Shown: positions 1-6,090 of the stretch, one piece after another | Position numbering within the stretch: the first letter of the stretch is position 1 | How the letters are laid out: every line of letters begins with the position of its first letter | NCBI GenBank assembly: GCA_025057795.1 | Contig: JANXEP010000052.1 | Location: 1-22,453 of the forward strand | Reading direction: 5' to 3' | Length of the DNA stretch: 22,453 nucleotides | From: Candidatus Bathyarchaeota archaeon | GTDB taxonomy: Archaea > Thermoproteota > Bathyarchaeia > Bathyarchaeales > UBA233 | Translations under genes and position numbers: made by a program | Notes under the pieces: generated by a model | Seen by the model: the letters and a program-made list of their open reading frames with translations, nothing else | Databases searched by the model: none | What the model was told of the DNA's origin: nothing

Positions 1-9
1 GTGCTATTA

Positions 10-46
10 GAAATATTTAAATATTTCGGTGAATACAAGTATTCAC
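10..46. promoter_or_regulatory. Palindromic operator upstream of the AbrB-like gene
   Basis: Two adjacent perfect inverted repeats are visible. The first is an 18-bp AT palindrome at 10-27. The second is GTGAATAC-AA-GTATTCAC at 29-46. A third copy of GTGAATAC lies at 68-75, between the TATA-like stretch (about 50-58) and the start codon at 79, overlapping the ribosome-binding site. Palindromes beside the core promoter of a small DNA-binding protein gene are typical of autoregulation in AbrB/MazE families. That the gene's own product binds here is inference. Confidence 0.6.
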
Positions 47-78
47 GAAGAATATAAAAGTAGCGAGGTGAATACAAT

Positions 79-240
79 ATGAGTATGCCAAGAACAAAAG
101 ACTTTGTAAAACTACGGAAAGCTGGAAACAGCTTAGTAATCACGATTCCAAAAGAAATTTTAGCGACATTAGGTTGGCAGCCTGAAGACGAACTATATAT
201 TGAGGTAAAAAATGAAACGCTAATAGTTAGAAAAGCTTGA
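79..240 (+). CDS. AbrB/MazE/SpoVT-family DNA-binding protein (antitoxin-like)
   Basis: A 53-residue ORF starts at ATG 79 with GAGGTG at 65-70. It contains the swapped-hairpin signature of the AbrB/MazE/SpoVT family: a KLRKAGNSLVITIPKEI segment (residues about 11-27), then a Trp, an acidic PEDELYIEV strand and a C-terminal LIVRK strand. Archaeal members are short, dimeric, and act either as antitoxins or as stand-alone regulators. No toxin gene follows: the next 338 bases hold no convincing partner, so a solitary regulator or a remnant of an accessory element is as likely as a complete toxin-antitoxin pair. The upstream palindromes suggest autoregulation. An internal ATG (85) is a weaker alternative start. 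The family call is firm, the role is not. Confidence 0.85.
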   Translation: MSMPRTKDFVKLRKAGNSLVITIPKEILATLGWQPEDELYIEVKNETLIVRKA

Positions 241-578
241 AAACACGAAGTTTAAACATTCCCATAAAGCTAGTTTTAACCACTGTGGAAATGTCCCTTC
301 TGTCCCTTTTGACCCCGACCCCGAGGGGTCTGGCGAAATTTTTCCAAAAATTTTTCCGCCTTCCAAAAAGTGGGGTCAAAAGGGACACCATCATGTAGGG
401 AAGAGGATAGACAGGTCATCAGCCCCATTAAAACGCTTCCGCTTTACCCCCCTAAGTGCTTCCCTCCCTTCTCATATGTTAGAGGAGGGGAGAGCCCATT
501 TATCAGGGTAAAAATATGTTTCGAATTAAATTTTAAAAGGCTGGAGTGTGCATACGCTTATACTGGGTGTGTGCGCAC
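241..578. other. Gene-poor interval with palindromic element
   Basis: I see no supportable gene here on either strand. The interval contains the 301-387 inverted-repeat element, a C-rich/G-rich pair around 462-490 that could form a weak 6-bp stem, and a 10-bp palindrome TGTGCGCACA at 570-579 touching the next possible start codon. Short ORFs that cross it look like chance open frames. Confidence 0.6.
301..387. repeat. 87-nt element bounded by 16-bp perfect inverted repeats
   Basis: The outer arms TGTCCCTTTTGACCCC (301-316) and its exact reverse complement (372-387) enclose 55 bases. Inside, GACCCC is repeated in tandem (311-322) and can pair with either of two GGGGTC copies (325-330 or 372-377), so two mutually exclusive folds exist. 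A second near-symmetric segment, GGCG...CGCC (332-360), contains A/T runs. The layout could be a short non-autonomous mobile element, a transcription stop or a protein-binding site. No target-site duplication is evident, and no other copy was noticed in the window. Confidence 0.75.
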
Positions 579-887
579 ATGGGCCGTCTCAAGAAACGCG
601 TAACCATAAACCTGAACCCTGAAGTGTTGGAAAAATCCCGAAAACTGGGCTTAAACATTTCAAAAGTCTGTGAAAAAGCCCTTATCCAAGAATTAAGGCT
701 AAAAGAAAAAATAGAAATTGAAAGCGAGGGAGGTATCGGAACCGTAGGTTCTGATTATATGGTAGCCCGGGGGAGATTCGAACTCCCGTCGGCGGGTCCA
801 AAGCCCGCCATGCTTGTCCGCTACACCACCGGGCTCCTCTTCGAAGGAGGTGCTGCCTCAACTCTTAGATATGTAGTTTCTGATTAA
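579..887 (+). CDS. RHH/CcdA-like antitoxin ORF running through a tRNA gene
   Basis: From ATG 579 the first ~55 residues read as a ribbon-helix-helix-type antitoxin: a basic N-terminus, a VTINLNPEVLEKSRKLG strand-helix segment, then NISKVCEKALIQEL as a second helix. After about residue 60 the frame continues antisense through the whole tRNA-Gln gene, giving an obviously tRNA-derived tail (residues VARGRFELP onward), and ends inside the converging 3' end of the next gene. The N-terminal half looks real. The C-terminal half is probably a by-product of integration or recombination at the tRNA, so the natural stop codon has been lost or lies elsewhere. A GTG at 546 is a possible longer start, but homology begins at 579. 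No toxin partner is present. It may be a broken gene. Confidence 0.45.
   Translation: MGRLKKRVTINLNPEVLEKSRKLGLNISKVCEKALIQELRLKEKIEIESEGGIGTVGSDYMVARGRFELPSAGPKPAMLVRYTTGLLFEGGAASTLRYVVSD
760..835 (-). tRNA. tRNA-Gln (anticodon UUG)
   Basis: On the minus strand a complete cloverleaf can be drawn: a 7-bp acceptor stem AGCCCGG/CCGGGCT, discriminator A, an anticodon stem GGCGGG/CCCGCC with loop CTTTGGA (anticodon TTG at 799-801), and a T arm GGGAG/CTCCC with loop TTCGAAT. The 3' CCA is encoded in the genome (760-762). No intron is seen. The gene lies 22 bases after the minus-strand nucleotidyltransferase gene and is overlapped entirely by an antisense ORF, consistent with its 3' end being an integration site. 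Confidence 0.95.
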
Positions 888-1973
888 AAGTTTCTTTCCC
901 AAACGTATTTTCCTCGCAGTTTCCCTTACTTTTTTTATGGCTTTTGCAGTTTCTTCCCTGTCTATTTCAGTCAAGCTTAGCAGTTTTAATGTGTTCTGAT
1001 GGATCCTGAGGTTGTTCTTTTCCAAGCTTTCAAGGGCGCCTATTAGGCAGGTATGGTCTATTTTTTCCCTCTTTTCCAAGGCTTTCAGCAAGGCATAGTT
1101 TTCAGCTATTGGAAGAAAAGTGTTGTGAATGTAATGTACAGCTTCAGCAAATCTTTTACATTCTATTAAAGACTTTGCTCTGAGAACTATGCCTTGCGGG
1201 AAGGCTGGGCTGAAATAGTATTTAAGTTTGGCTTTAACTCTAAAGTGCGCCCTTTCCAGCGTTTTGGGCTTTTGCCTAACTATAAAGCTCATTTCATCCC
1301 AAACTGTTTTAAAAAGCTCAATTTTTTCCTCTACAAAGCCGCCGTCAAGCCTTTTCAATTTTGCTATTTCCAAATACTCATCGAAAAGGTGGGGCATCCC
1401 GAGCTTTTTTGTTGCAACCTCAATTTTTTCCAAGAATCTGCTGTTTGAAAAGGGTTCAAGGGTTATTTCCATCAAAATTTTTAATGCTTTTTTAAGGGCT
1501 GCTTTGGCGAAAAGCATGGCGCTTCGAAAATCTCCCTTTGAAAAGGCTGAGGTTGCACGGCTAAGGTATATGTCAGAGTCTATTATGTGAGATTGCGCCC
1601 TCATGTCTACCCTCTCGGGCGAGCTGTAAAACTTGGCCATTAAAAGCTTGGCGTTGGCAAGTGCCCAGTCCCTGTCATAAAGAATCTGGGCTTCATGCAA
1701 TTTCTGGTCTATCTCCACAGGTATTGGGCCGTGAATCCACTGCAGGGGGATAAAGTCTAAATCTAAAAATGAGTCATTAATAACGATTCTCTCCATGTAC
1801 TCGTCTTTCATGTTGCCTCTACTAACAACGAGCAGGTCAATATCACTTGAAGCTTCAGCGTCTCCGCGGCTCCAACTTCCAAACAAGCCTAAGCCTTGAA
1901 CATCTTCTCTAAGAGTCATATCCTTTACAATTTTTTCTAAGGTTCTCCGAACATTTTCCGGGAGTTTTCTCAT
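858..1973 (-). CDS. Nucleotidyltransferase-domain protein with HEPN-like helical region
   Basis: A 371-residue protein. The N-terminus is a minimal nucleotidyltransferase (polymerase-beta-like) domain: GSWSRG at residues 32-37, the catalytic pair D44/D46 in SDIDLLVV, and a third acidic strand LDLDF (D71/D73). All metal-binding positions appear intact. Residues about 105-230 are helical and resemble the HEPN domain that commonly accompanies these enzymes. The last ~140 residues are helical and unrecognised. The family transfers nucleotides to small molecules, RNA or proteins; the substrate here cannot be told. It has its own TATA element upstream (about 2001-2014, minus strand), predicting a transcript start about ten bases before the ATG. 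The nearby accessory genes make a defence or toxin-antitoxin role possible, but nothing proves it. Confidence 0.8.
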   Translation of the reverse strand: MRKLPENVRRTLEKIVKDMTLREDVQGLGLFGSWSRGDAEASSDIDLLVVSRGNMKDEYMERIVINDSFLDLDFIPLQWIHGPIPVEIDQKLHEAQILYDRDWALANAKLLMAKFYSSPERVDMRAQSHIIDSDIYLSRATSAFSKGDFRSAMLFAKAALKKALKILMEITLEPFSNSRFLEKIEVATKKLGMPHLFDEYLEIAKLKRLDGGFVEEKIELFKTVWDEMSFIVRQKPKTLERAHFRVKAKLKYYFSPAFPQGIVLRAKSLIECKRFAEAVHYIHNTFLPIAENYALLKALEKREKIDHTCLIGALESLEKNNLRIHQNTLKLLSLTEIDREETAKAIKKVRETARKIRLGKKLLIRNYISKS

Positions 1974-2280
1974 ACAGGCAGCTCTCTGCTAATTTGATAG
2001 CCTAATTAAATATTCAAAATTTGCGAGAGGAGATATGTGATTTAAACTGTGGCTTCGGGCTTCGCCGCAAGAAAGGCGTTGAGCGTTTAGATTGGACGAT
2101 TGTTTGTTCTTGTCTCATGAAATGAGAGTTTGCTTTAAGATTTTGTTTATTTAAATTTGAACCGCAAAGCTTATATATAACAACATTTCATCTGGATAGA
2201 GCGCTGGGCCGGATGGCTGCTTTCTATTCCGATTTGATGAGGAATACGAAAATGGTGACGGTTCTATTGATGATTGAAGT
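1974..2280. other. Divergent intergenic region with two promoters
   Basis: About 307 bases separate the nucleotidyltransferase gene and tfb. It contains the minus-strand TATA (about 2001-2014), a GC-rich patch at 2047-2066, a 6-bp hairpin TCTCAT-GAA-ATGAGA at 2113-2127, the strong plus-strand TATA at 2171-2179, and a possible 24-codon leader ORF (2213-2287). No RNA gene could be supported. Confidence 0.6.
2171..2179 (+). promoter_or_regulatory. TATA box of tfb
   Basis: TTATATATA, preceded by a purine-rich BRE-like AAAGC, is a textbook archaeal core promoter. The expected start is near 2201, leaving an untranslated leader of about 80 bases before tfb unless the small ORF at 2213 is translated. 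Confidence 0.7.
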
Positions 2281-2287
2281 GTGGTGA
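2213..2287 (+). CDS. Possible 24-aa leader peptide upstream of tfb
   Basis: ATG 2213 opens a 24-codon frame lying wholly inside the predicted tfb leader. It ends in TGA at 2285-2287, overlapping a GTG (2284) that is an in-frame candidate start for tfb, so the junction reads GTGA. Such overlaps often couple translation. No Shine-Dalgarno sequence precedes it and the peptide resembles nothing known, so it may be a chance frame. Confidence 0.25.
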   Translation: MAAFYSDLMRNTKMVTVLLMIEVW

Positions 2288-3228
2288 AAGTGAGCGTAAA
2301 AGAAAGTGTAACCCGACAACGCCTCGTAGATAAATGCCCCGAATGCGGTAGTGTAAACCTTATCCATGACTATGACACCGGCGAAACCGTATGCGGTGAG
2401 TGCGGGCTTGTTCTTCATGAACAGATGATGGACAAGGGACCAGAATGGCGCGCCTTCACTCAAGAGGAAAAAGCCTCGAGAAGCCGAGTCGGCGTGCCTA
2501 CATCATACTCTGTCCACGATAAGGGCTTATCAACAGCCATAAGCCAAGTTGACCGCGACGCCTTTGGAAGAAAACTTCCGTTGGCAACACGTCTGCAGAT
2601 GTGGCGCCTTAGGAAATGGCAGATACGCTCGAGAGTGCACTCTTCAATAGACCGGAACCTCGCCCAAGCTATGGCTGAACTTGACCGCCTTTCAGACAAG
2701 GTTTACATTCCACCAACAATTAAGGAAAAAGCAGCAGTTATATACCGCAAAGCCTTGGACAAGGGTCTAGTGCGGGGCAGATCAATCGCGGCTATAGCTG
2801 CCGCAGCACTTTATGCAGCGTGTCGCGGAAGCGGAACCCCGCGAACCCTTAGGGAAATCGCAGAAGCCAGCCTAGTTGATAAGAAGGATGTGGCTCGCTG
2901 TTATAGGCTTTTACTCCGCGAACTTGACGTGCAAATGCCAATCGCTGATCCCATGACGTACATATCAAAAATTGCGGAAAAAATTGGAATTTCAGGCAAA
3001 ACTCAAGGACTTGCCATTCAAATTCTAAGAGAAGCCAAAAAGAGAAGGGCTGCCGCAGGCAAAGACCCCATGGGATTAGCTGCCGCTGCACTCTACATAG
3101 CCTGCTTACAGAATAACGAGAAGAAAACTCAGAAGGACATTGCCGAAGCCGCTGGGGTCACGGAAGTTACAGTCAGGAACCGCTATAAAACCCTGAAAAA
3201 ACAGCTGAGTCTGGAACTGCCTGACTAG
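2281..3228 (+). CDS. tfb: Transcription initiation factor B (TFB)
   Basis: A 315-residue archaeal TFIIB homologue that bridges TATA-bound TBP and RNA polymerase. Order: N-terminal zinc ribbon with C19-x2-C22 and C38-x2-C41; the B-reader/linker region around residues 50-110 (EWRAF, then SRVGVP and the RMxRLRKWQ-like segment MWRLRKWQ); and two cyclin repeats (about 125-215 and 220-312), the second ending in the helix-turn-helix segment VTEVTVRNRYKTL. Length and motifs are normal for the family. Starts are GTG: 2281 is the longest, and GTG 2284 overlaps the stop of the small upstream frame. There is no good Shine-Dalgarno for either. It converges with the next gene, the two stops sharing CTAG. 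Confidence 0.97.
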   Translation: MVKVSVKESVTRQRLVDKCPECGSVNLIHDYDTGETVCGECGLVLHEQMMDKGPEWRAFTQEEKASRSRVGVPTSYSVHDKGLSTAISQVDRDAFGRKLPLATRLQMWRLRKWQIRSRVHSSIDRNLAQAMAELDRLSDKVYIPPTIKEKAAVIYRKALDKGLVRGRSIAAIAAAALYAACRGSGTPRTLREIAEASLVDKKDVARCYRLLLRELDVQMPIADPMTYISKIAEKIGISGKTQGLAIQILREAKKRRAAAGKDPMGLAAAALYIACLQNNEKKTQKDIAEAAGVTEVTVRNRYKTLKKQLSLELPD

Positions 3229-3458
3229 CTTGCGTCAAACTTTTTATCCGTTTCAAATTCTTCGTCTTTTTCCAGTTCCATAACTATTGGACCTGAATAC
3301 CCACATTTTTCACACACGTATTTTTTTGGTGTTAGCCAATAGTCGAGGCTGCTGGACAAGTGGATATCTGGGCTACCGCATTTTGGACAGTAGATCTTTG
3401 ATGGGCCTTTATATTTTAGAGTCTTAAGTACTTCATGAAGGTTTTGTAAGATTTTCAT
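3225..3458 (-). CDS. Small zinc-ribbon protein
   Basis: A 77-residue protein with two zinc knuckles, CPKCG and CEKCG, separated by about 25 residues, followed by an acidic tail rich in Glu/Asp. This is the general look of small archaeal zinc-ribbon proteins of unknown function that often sit with translation or transcription genes. Start ATG 3458 has GGTG 9-6 bases upstream; a GTG at 3467 would add three residues. It lies 23 bases after aIF1 on the same strand and is very probably co-transcribed with it, suggesting a role around translation or RNA, but no specific function is recognisable. Confidence 0.75.
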   Translation of the reverse strand: MKILQNLHEVLKTLKYKGPSKIYCPKCGSPDIHLSSSLDYWLTPKKYVCEKCGYSGPIVMELEKDEEFETDKKFDAS

Positions 3459-3481
3459 GGGCTGCACCGTTTATGTAGCGC

Positions 3482-3790
3482 CTATTGAACCTCTAGGTTT
3501 TCTTCTGGATATCCAAGCTTTATCAGGAATTGACGCACCTTCTCCCGGTGATCTCCTTGTAGGATTATTTGTCCGTTTTTGGCTGTTCCTCCGCAAGCGC
3601 AGAAGCTTTTAAGTTTTTGAGCTAGACTTCCAAGATCAGCGTCTTTGTCATTTATGCCCTCCACTATAGTTGTTGGCCTGCCGAACTTTCTTGTTTCAAA
3701 TCTTATGCGGATCCTTTGTTGTTCTTTGCTTATCTCGCCGCAGACACATAAGTCCTTGGGAAGCCCACATATTGCGCAAATATCCGCCAT
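3482..3790 (-). CDS. Translation initiation factor aIF1 (SUI1 family)
   Basis: A 102-residue SUI1/eIF1 homologue, which binds the 30S subunit and monitors start-codon selection. It begins with the archaeal Cys-rich segment CAICGLPKDLCVC, followed by the SUI1 alpha-beta domain with the RIRFETRKFGRPTTIVEGI strands, a CACGGT turn and the C-terminal QGDHREKVRQFL helix. The frame could extend to 3847, but the TATA at 3820-3830 predicts transcription from about 3799, so ATG 3790 is the start (about nine bases of leader). First gene of a two-gene unit with the zinc-ribbon protein. Confidence 0.93.
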   Translation of the reverse strand: MADICAICGLPKDLCVCGEISKEQQRIRIRFETRKFGRPTTIVEGINDKDADLGSLAQKLKSFCACGGTAKNGQIILQGDHREKVRQFLIKLGYPEENLEVQ

Positions 3791-3819
3791 GACGCTCAGA
3801 CTTACAAATGTAACGGCAG

Positions 3820-3830
3820 TATATAAAACT
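3820..3830 (-). promoter_or_regulatory. TATA box of the aIF1 operon
   Basis: On the minus strand AGTTTTATATA sits 30-40 bases before ATG 3790. The spacing predicts a very short leader and settles the choice of the internal start. Confidence 0.65.
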
Positions 3831-3910
3831 TTCAAATCTAAAAACATGAAGGTATCTCTAAATTTCGCCTAGAGAGCACAATTTAATGGGCACATCTTGA
3901 CCTTCAAAAC

Positions 3911-3918
3911 CTTATATC
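3911..3918 (+). promoter_or_regulatory. TATA box of the ribonucleotide reductase gene
   Basis: CTTATATC lies about 31-38 bases before ATG 3949, predicting a start near 3940. GAAAGG (3941-3946) lies just before the start codon. Confidence 0.5.
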
Positions 3919-3948
3919 GCATTTTGCTCCATTTTGAATTGAAAGGCC

Positions 3949-6036
3949 ATGATTACTAAAATAAGGAAAAGGGATGGGAGAATAGTCAGTTTCAACCCTG
4001 AAATGATTAAAAACGCAATTCATAGAGCCTTTTTGGCTGTTGAACTTGAAGATGGAGAGAAAGCTGAAAAATTAACCCTAAAGGTGGTCAGTCTTTTAGA
4101 GGAAAAGTTTAAAGGGAAAATCCCTTCGGTGGAAGATGTTCAAAATGTTGTTGTAGAGGTTCTAAGAAGCGAAGGGTATGGAAAGGTTGCGTCAGAATAT
4201 CAAGCGTATAGGGAGAAGAAGGATGAAATAAGAAGGCTTAGAGAAAAACTTGGAATAGAAGAGCCGAAACTGACGGTTAACGCCCTTGAAGTTTTGAAGA
4301 AACGTTACCTGTTAAGGGATGAAACTGAACGGATAATTGAAACCCCTGCTCAAATGTTTAGAAGGGTAGCCAAGGCAATAGCGCGAGTTGACAGAAAATA
4401 TGGCGAAGATCCAAATGAAAGCGAAGAAACCTTTTACAGGATGATGGCGAGGCTCGAGTTTATCCCCAACTCGCCTACACTTTTCAATGCGGGAACAAGA
4501 CTGGGGCAGCTGTCTGCGTGTTTCGTTCTGCCTGTAGAAGACTCTTTAGAAAGCATCTTCACTGCTGTGAAAAACATGGCTTTAATCGAAAAGAGCGGGG
4601 GCGGAGTTGGCTTTGACTTTTCAAGGCTTAGGCCTAAAGGCGACATTGTAATATCAACGAAGGGTGTGGCTTCTGGACCTGTAAGTTTCATGCGGGTTTT
4701 CGACACTGCAACCGAAGTCATAAAGGCGGGAGGGAGAAGAAGGGGCGCAATGATGGGAATTTTACGAGTAGACCATCCTGACATCTTGGAGTTCATAACA
4801 GCAAAGCAGCGTCCAGGTTTCCTCTCAAACTTTAATATCTCCGTAGCCATCACCGACGAGTTTATGAAAACTCTGGAGGAAGGCGGCGAATACTGGCTTG
4901 TAAATCCGAGAAACAATGAGAGAACCAAAAAACTCAAGGCGAGGGAAGTTTGGGATCTAATAGCAAGATCAGCATGGGCAAGCGGAGACCCCGGCGTAGT
5001 TTTCATAGACGAGATTAATAGGCATAATCCGACACCAGAGGTTGGCAGAATAGAATCCACAAACCCGTGTGGCGAACAACCGTTGCTCCCGTATGAGTCA
5101 TGCAATTTAGGGTCGATTAACCTGTCCAGAATGGTTGAAGATGGCGAAATACGATGGGGCAAGCTTCGAGAAACGGTGAGATGTGCTGTTCACTTCCTCG
5201 ATAACGTTATAGATGCCAACAAGTATCCCTTAAGGAAAATTGAAAAAATGACGCGGGCTAACAGAAAGATAGGTTTAGGGGTTATGGGATTTGCAGACAT
5301 GCTCATAAAGCTTAGGATTCCCTACAACTCCAATCAGGCTTTAGAGCTTGCTGAAAGATTGATGCGTTTCATTGATGAGGAAGCCCATAAAAAGTCTGAG
5401 GAAATAGCTGAAAGGCGGGGTTCATTTCCAAACTTTGAAAAGAGCATTTGGAAAGACAAGTATAAGGCTATGAGGAACGCCACGGTCACGACAATAGCTC
5501 CTACTGGAAGCATAAGCATAATCGCAGGTTGCTCTTCTGGAATTGAACCTATCTTTGCGGTTTCCTTCATAAGAAATGTTTTGGATGGGACTAGACTTTT
5601 CGAAATTAATCCGCTTTTTGAGGCTATGGCGAAGGAGGGTGGCTTTTATGATGCCGGGCTTTTTGAGGAAATAGCGAAAACAGGATCTGTCCAGAAAATC
5701 GACAAAATTCCGGAGGATGTGCGAAAGGTTTTTGTAACAGCTTTGGACATTAGCCCAGAATGGCACGTTAGAATGCAGGCGGCCTTCCAGAAGTACACGG
5801 ATAATGCGGTTTCAAAGACCGTTAACCTGCCTTACGAGGCAAATGTTGAGGATGTGCGAAGCGTCTTCGAGTTGGCTTGGAGGCTTAAGTGTAAGGGCGT
5901 AACGGTTTTCCGTTATGGAAGCAAACCCGAACAAGTCCTATACATAGGAGAAGTGAAAACAGCGGAGAGGCGGTTCATCTCCGCAGAGTCAGAGTATGCC
6001 GGGGGTTGTCCGACCAAAACTTGCCCCTTTCCGTAG
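3949..6036 (+). CDS. nrdJ: Adenosylcobalamin-dependent (class II) ribonucleoside-diphosphate reductase
   Basis: A 695-residue class II ribonucleotide reductase, making deoxyribonucleotides with a cobalamin-generated thiyl radical and no separate radical subunit. Residues 1-95 form an ATP-cone (KIRKRDGRIVSFN start). The barrel contains C191 (LSACFVLP) and the NPCGE motif with N372, radical C374 and E376; C385 lies 11 residues on as the redox partner of C191. Also present are GGGVGFDFSRLR (218-228) and the phosphate-binding APTGSIS loop. The protein ends in a CPTKTC motif (C687/C692), the usual C-terminal cysteine pair that re-reduces the active site. No intein or gap is seen. It is complete, transcribed alone from a TATA at 3911, and independent of oxygen, fitting an anaerobe. 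Confidence 0.96.
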   Translation: MITKIRKRDGRIVSFNPEMIKNAIHRAFLAVELEDGEKAEKLTLKVVSLLEEKFKGKIPSVEDVQNVVVEVLRSEGYGKVASEYQAYREKKDEIRRLREKLGIEEPKLTVNALEVLKKRYLLRDETERIIETPAQMFRRVAKAIARVDRKYGEDPNESEETFYRMMARLEFIPNSPTLFNAGTRLGQLSACFVLPVEDSLESIFTAVKNMALIEKSGGGVGFDFSRLRPKGDIVISTKGVASGPVSFMRVFDTATEVIKAGGRRRGAMMGILRVDHPDILEFITAKQRPGFLSNFNISVAITDEFMKTLEEGGEYWLVNPRNNERTKKLKAREVWDLIARSAWASGDPGVVFIDEINRHNPTPEVGRIESTNPCGEQPLLPYESCNLGSINLSRMVEDGEIRWGKLRETVRCAVHFLDNVIDANKYPLRKIEKMTRANRKIGLGVMGFADMLIKLRIPYNSNQALELAERLMRFIDEEAHKKSEEIAERRGSFPNFEKSIWKDKYKAMRNATVTTIAPTGSISIIAGCSSGIEPIFAVSFIRNVLDGTRLFEINPLFEAMAKEGGFYDAGLFEEIAKTGSVQKIDKIPEDVRKVFVTALDISPEWHVRMQAAFQKYTDNAVSKTVNLPYEANVEDVRSVFELAWRLKCKGVTVFRYGSKPEQVLYIGEVKTAERRFISAESEYAGGCPTKTCPFP

Positions 6037-6047
6037 CACCTCAGGTG
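6037..6047. repeat. Short palindrome after nrdJ
   Basis: CACCT-C-AGGTG begins directly after the nrdJ stop codon, upstream of the pncB promoter. It could be part of a transcript end or an operator for pncB; the sequence does not decide. Confidence 0.35.
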
Positions 6048-6060
6048 ACATTAGAAAGAG

Positions 6061-6069
6061 ATATAATTT
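6061..6069 (+). promoter_or_regulatory. TATA box of pncB
   Basis: ATATAATTT preceded by the purine-rich GAAAGAG is positioned about 26 bases before ATG 6091, predicting a leaderless transcript and supporting that start. Confidence 0.6.
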
Positions 6070-6090
6070 CCCAGTGTTAAGGTAACGATT

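Noticed and set aside
370..603. 77-codon plus-strand frame before the RHH-like ORF
   Set aside because: It begins inside the palindromic element, has no ribosome-binding site or recognisable motif, and overlaps the better-supported frame at 579.
2233..2280. TGATGA repeats suggesting a C/D box small RNA before tfb
   Set aside because: Two C-like boxes are present, but no CTGA D box follows at a usable distance.
4434..5162. Long minus-strand open frame (242 codons) inside nrdJ
   Set aside because: It lies wholly antisense to conserved catalytic segments of the reductase and shows no protein-like motifs.
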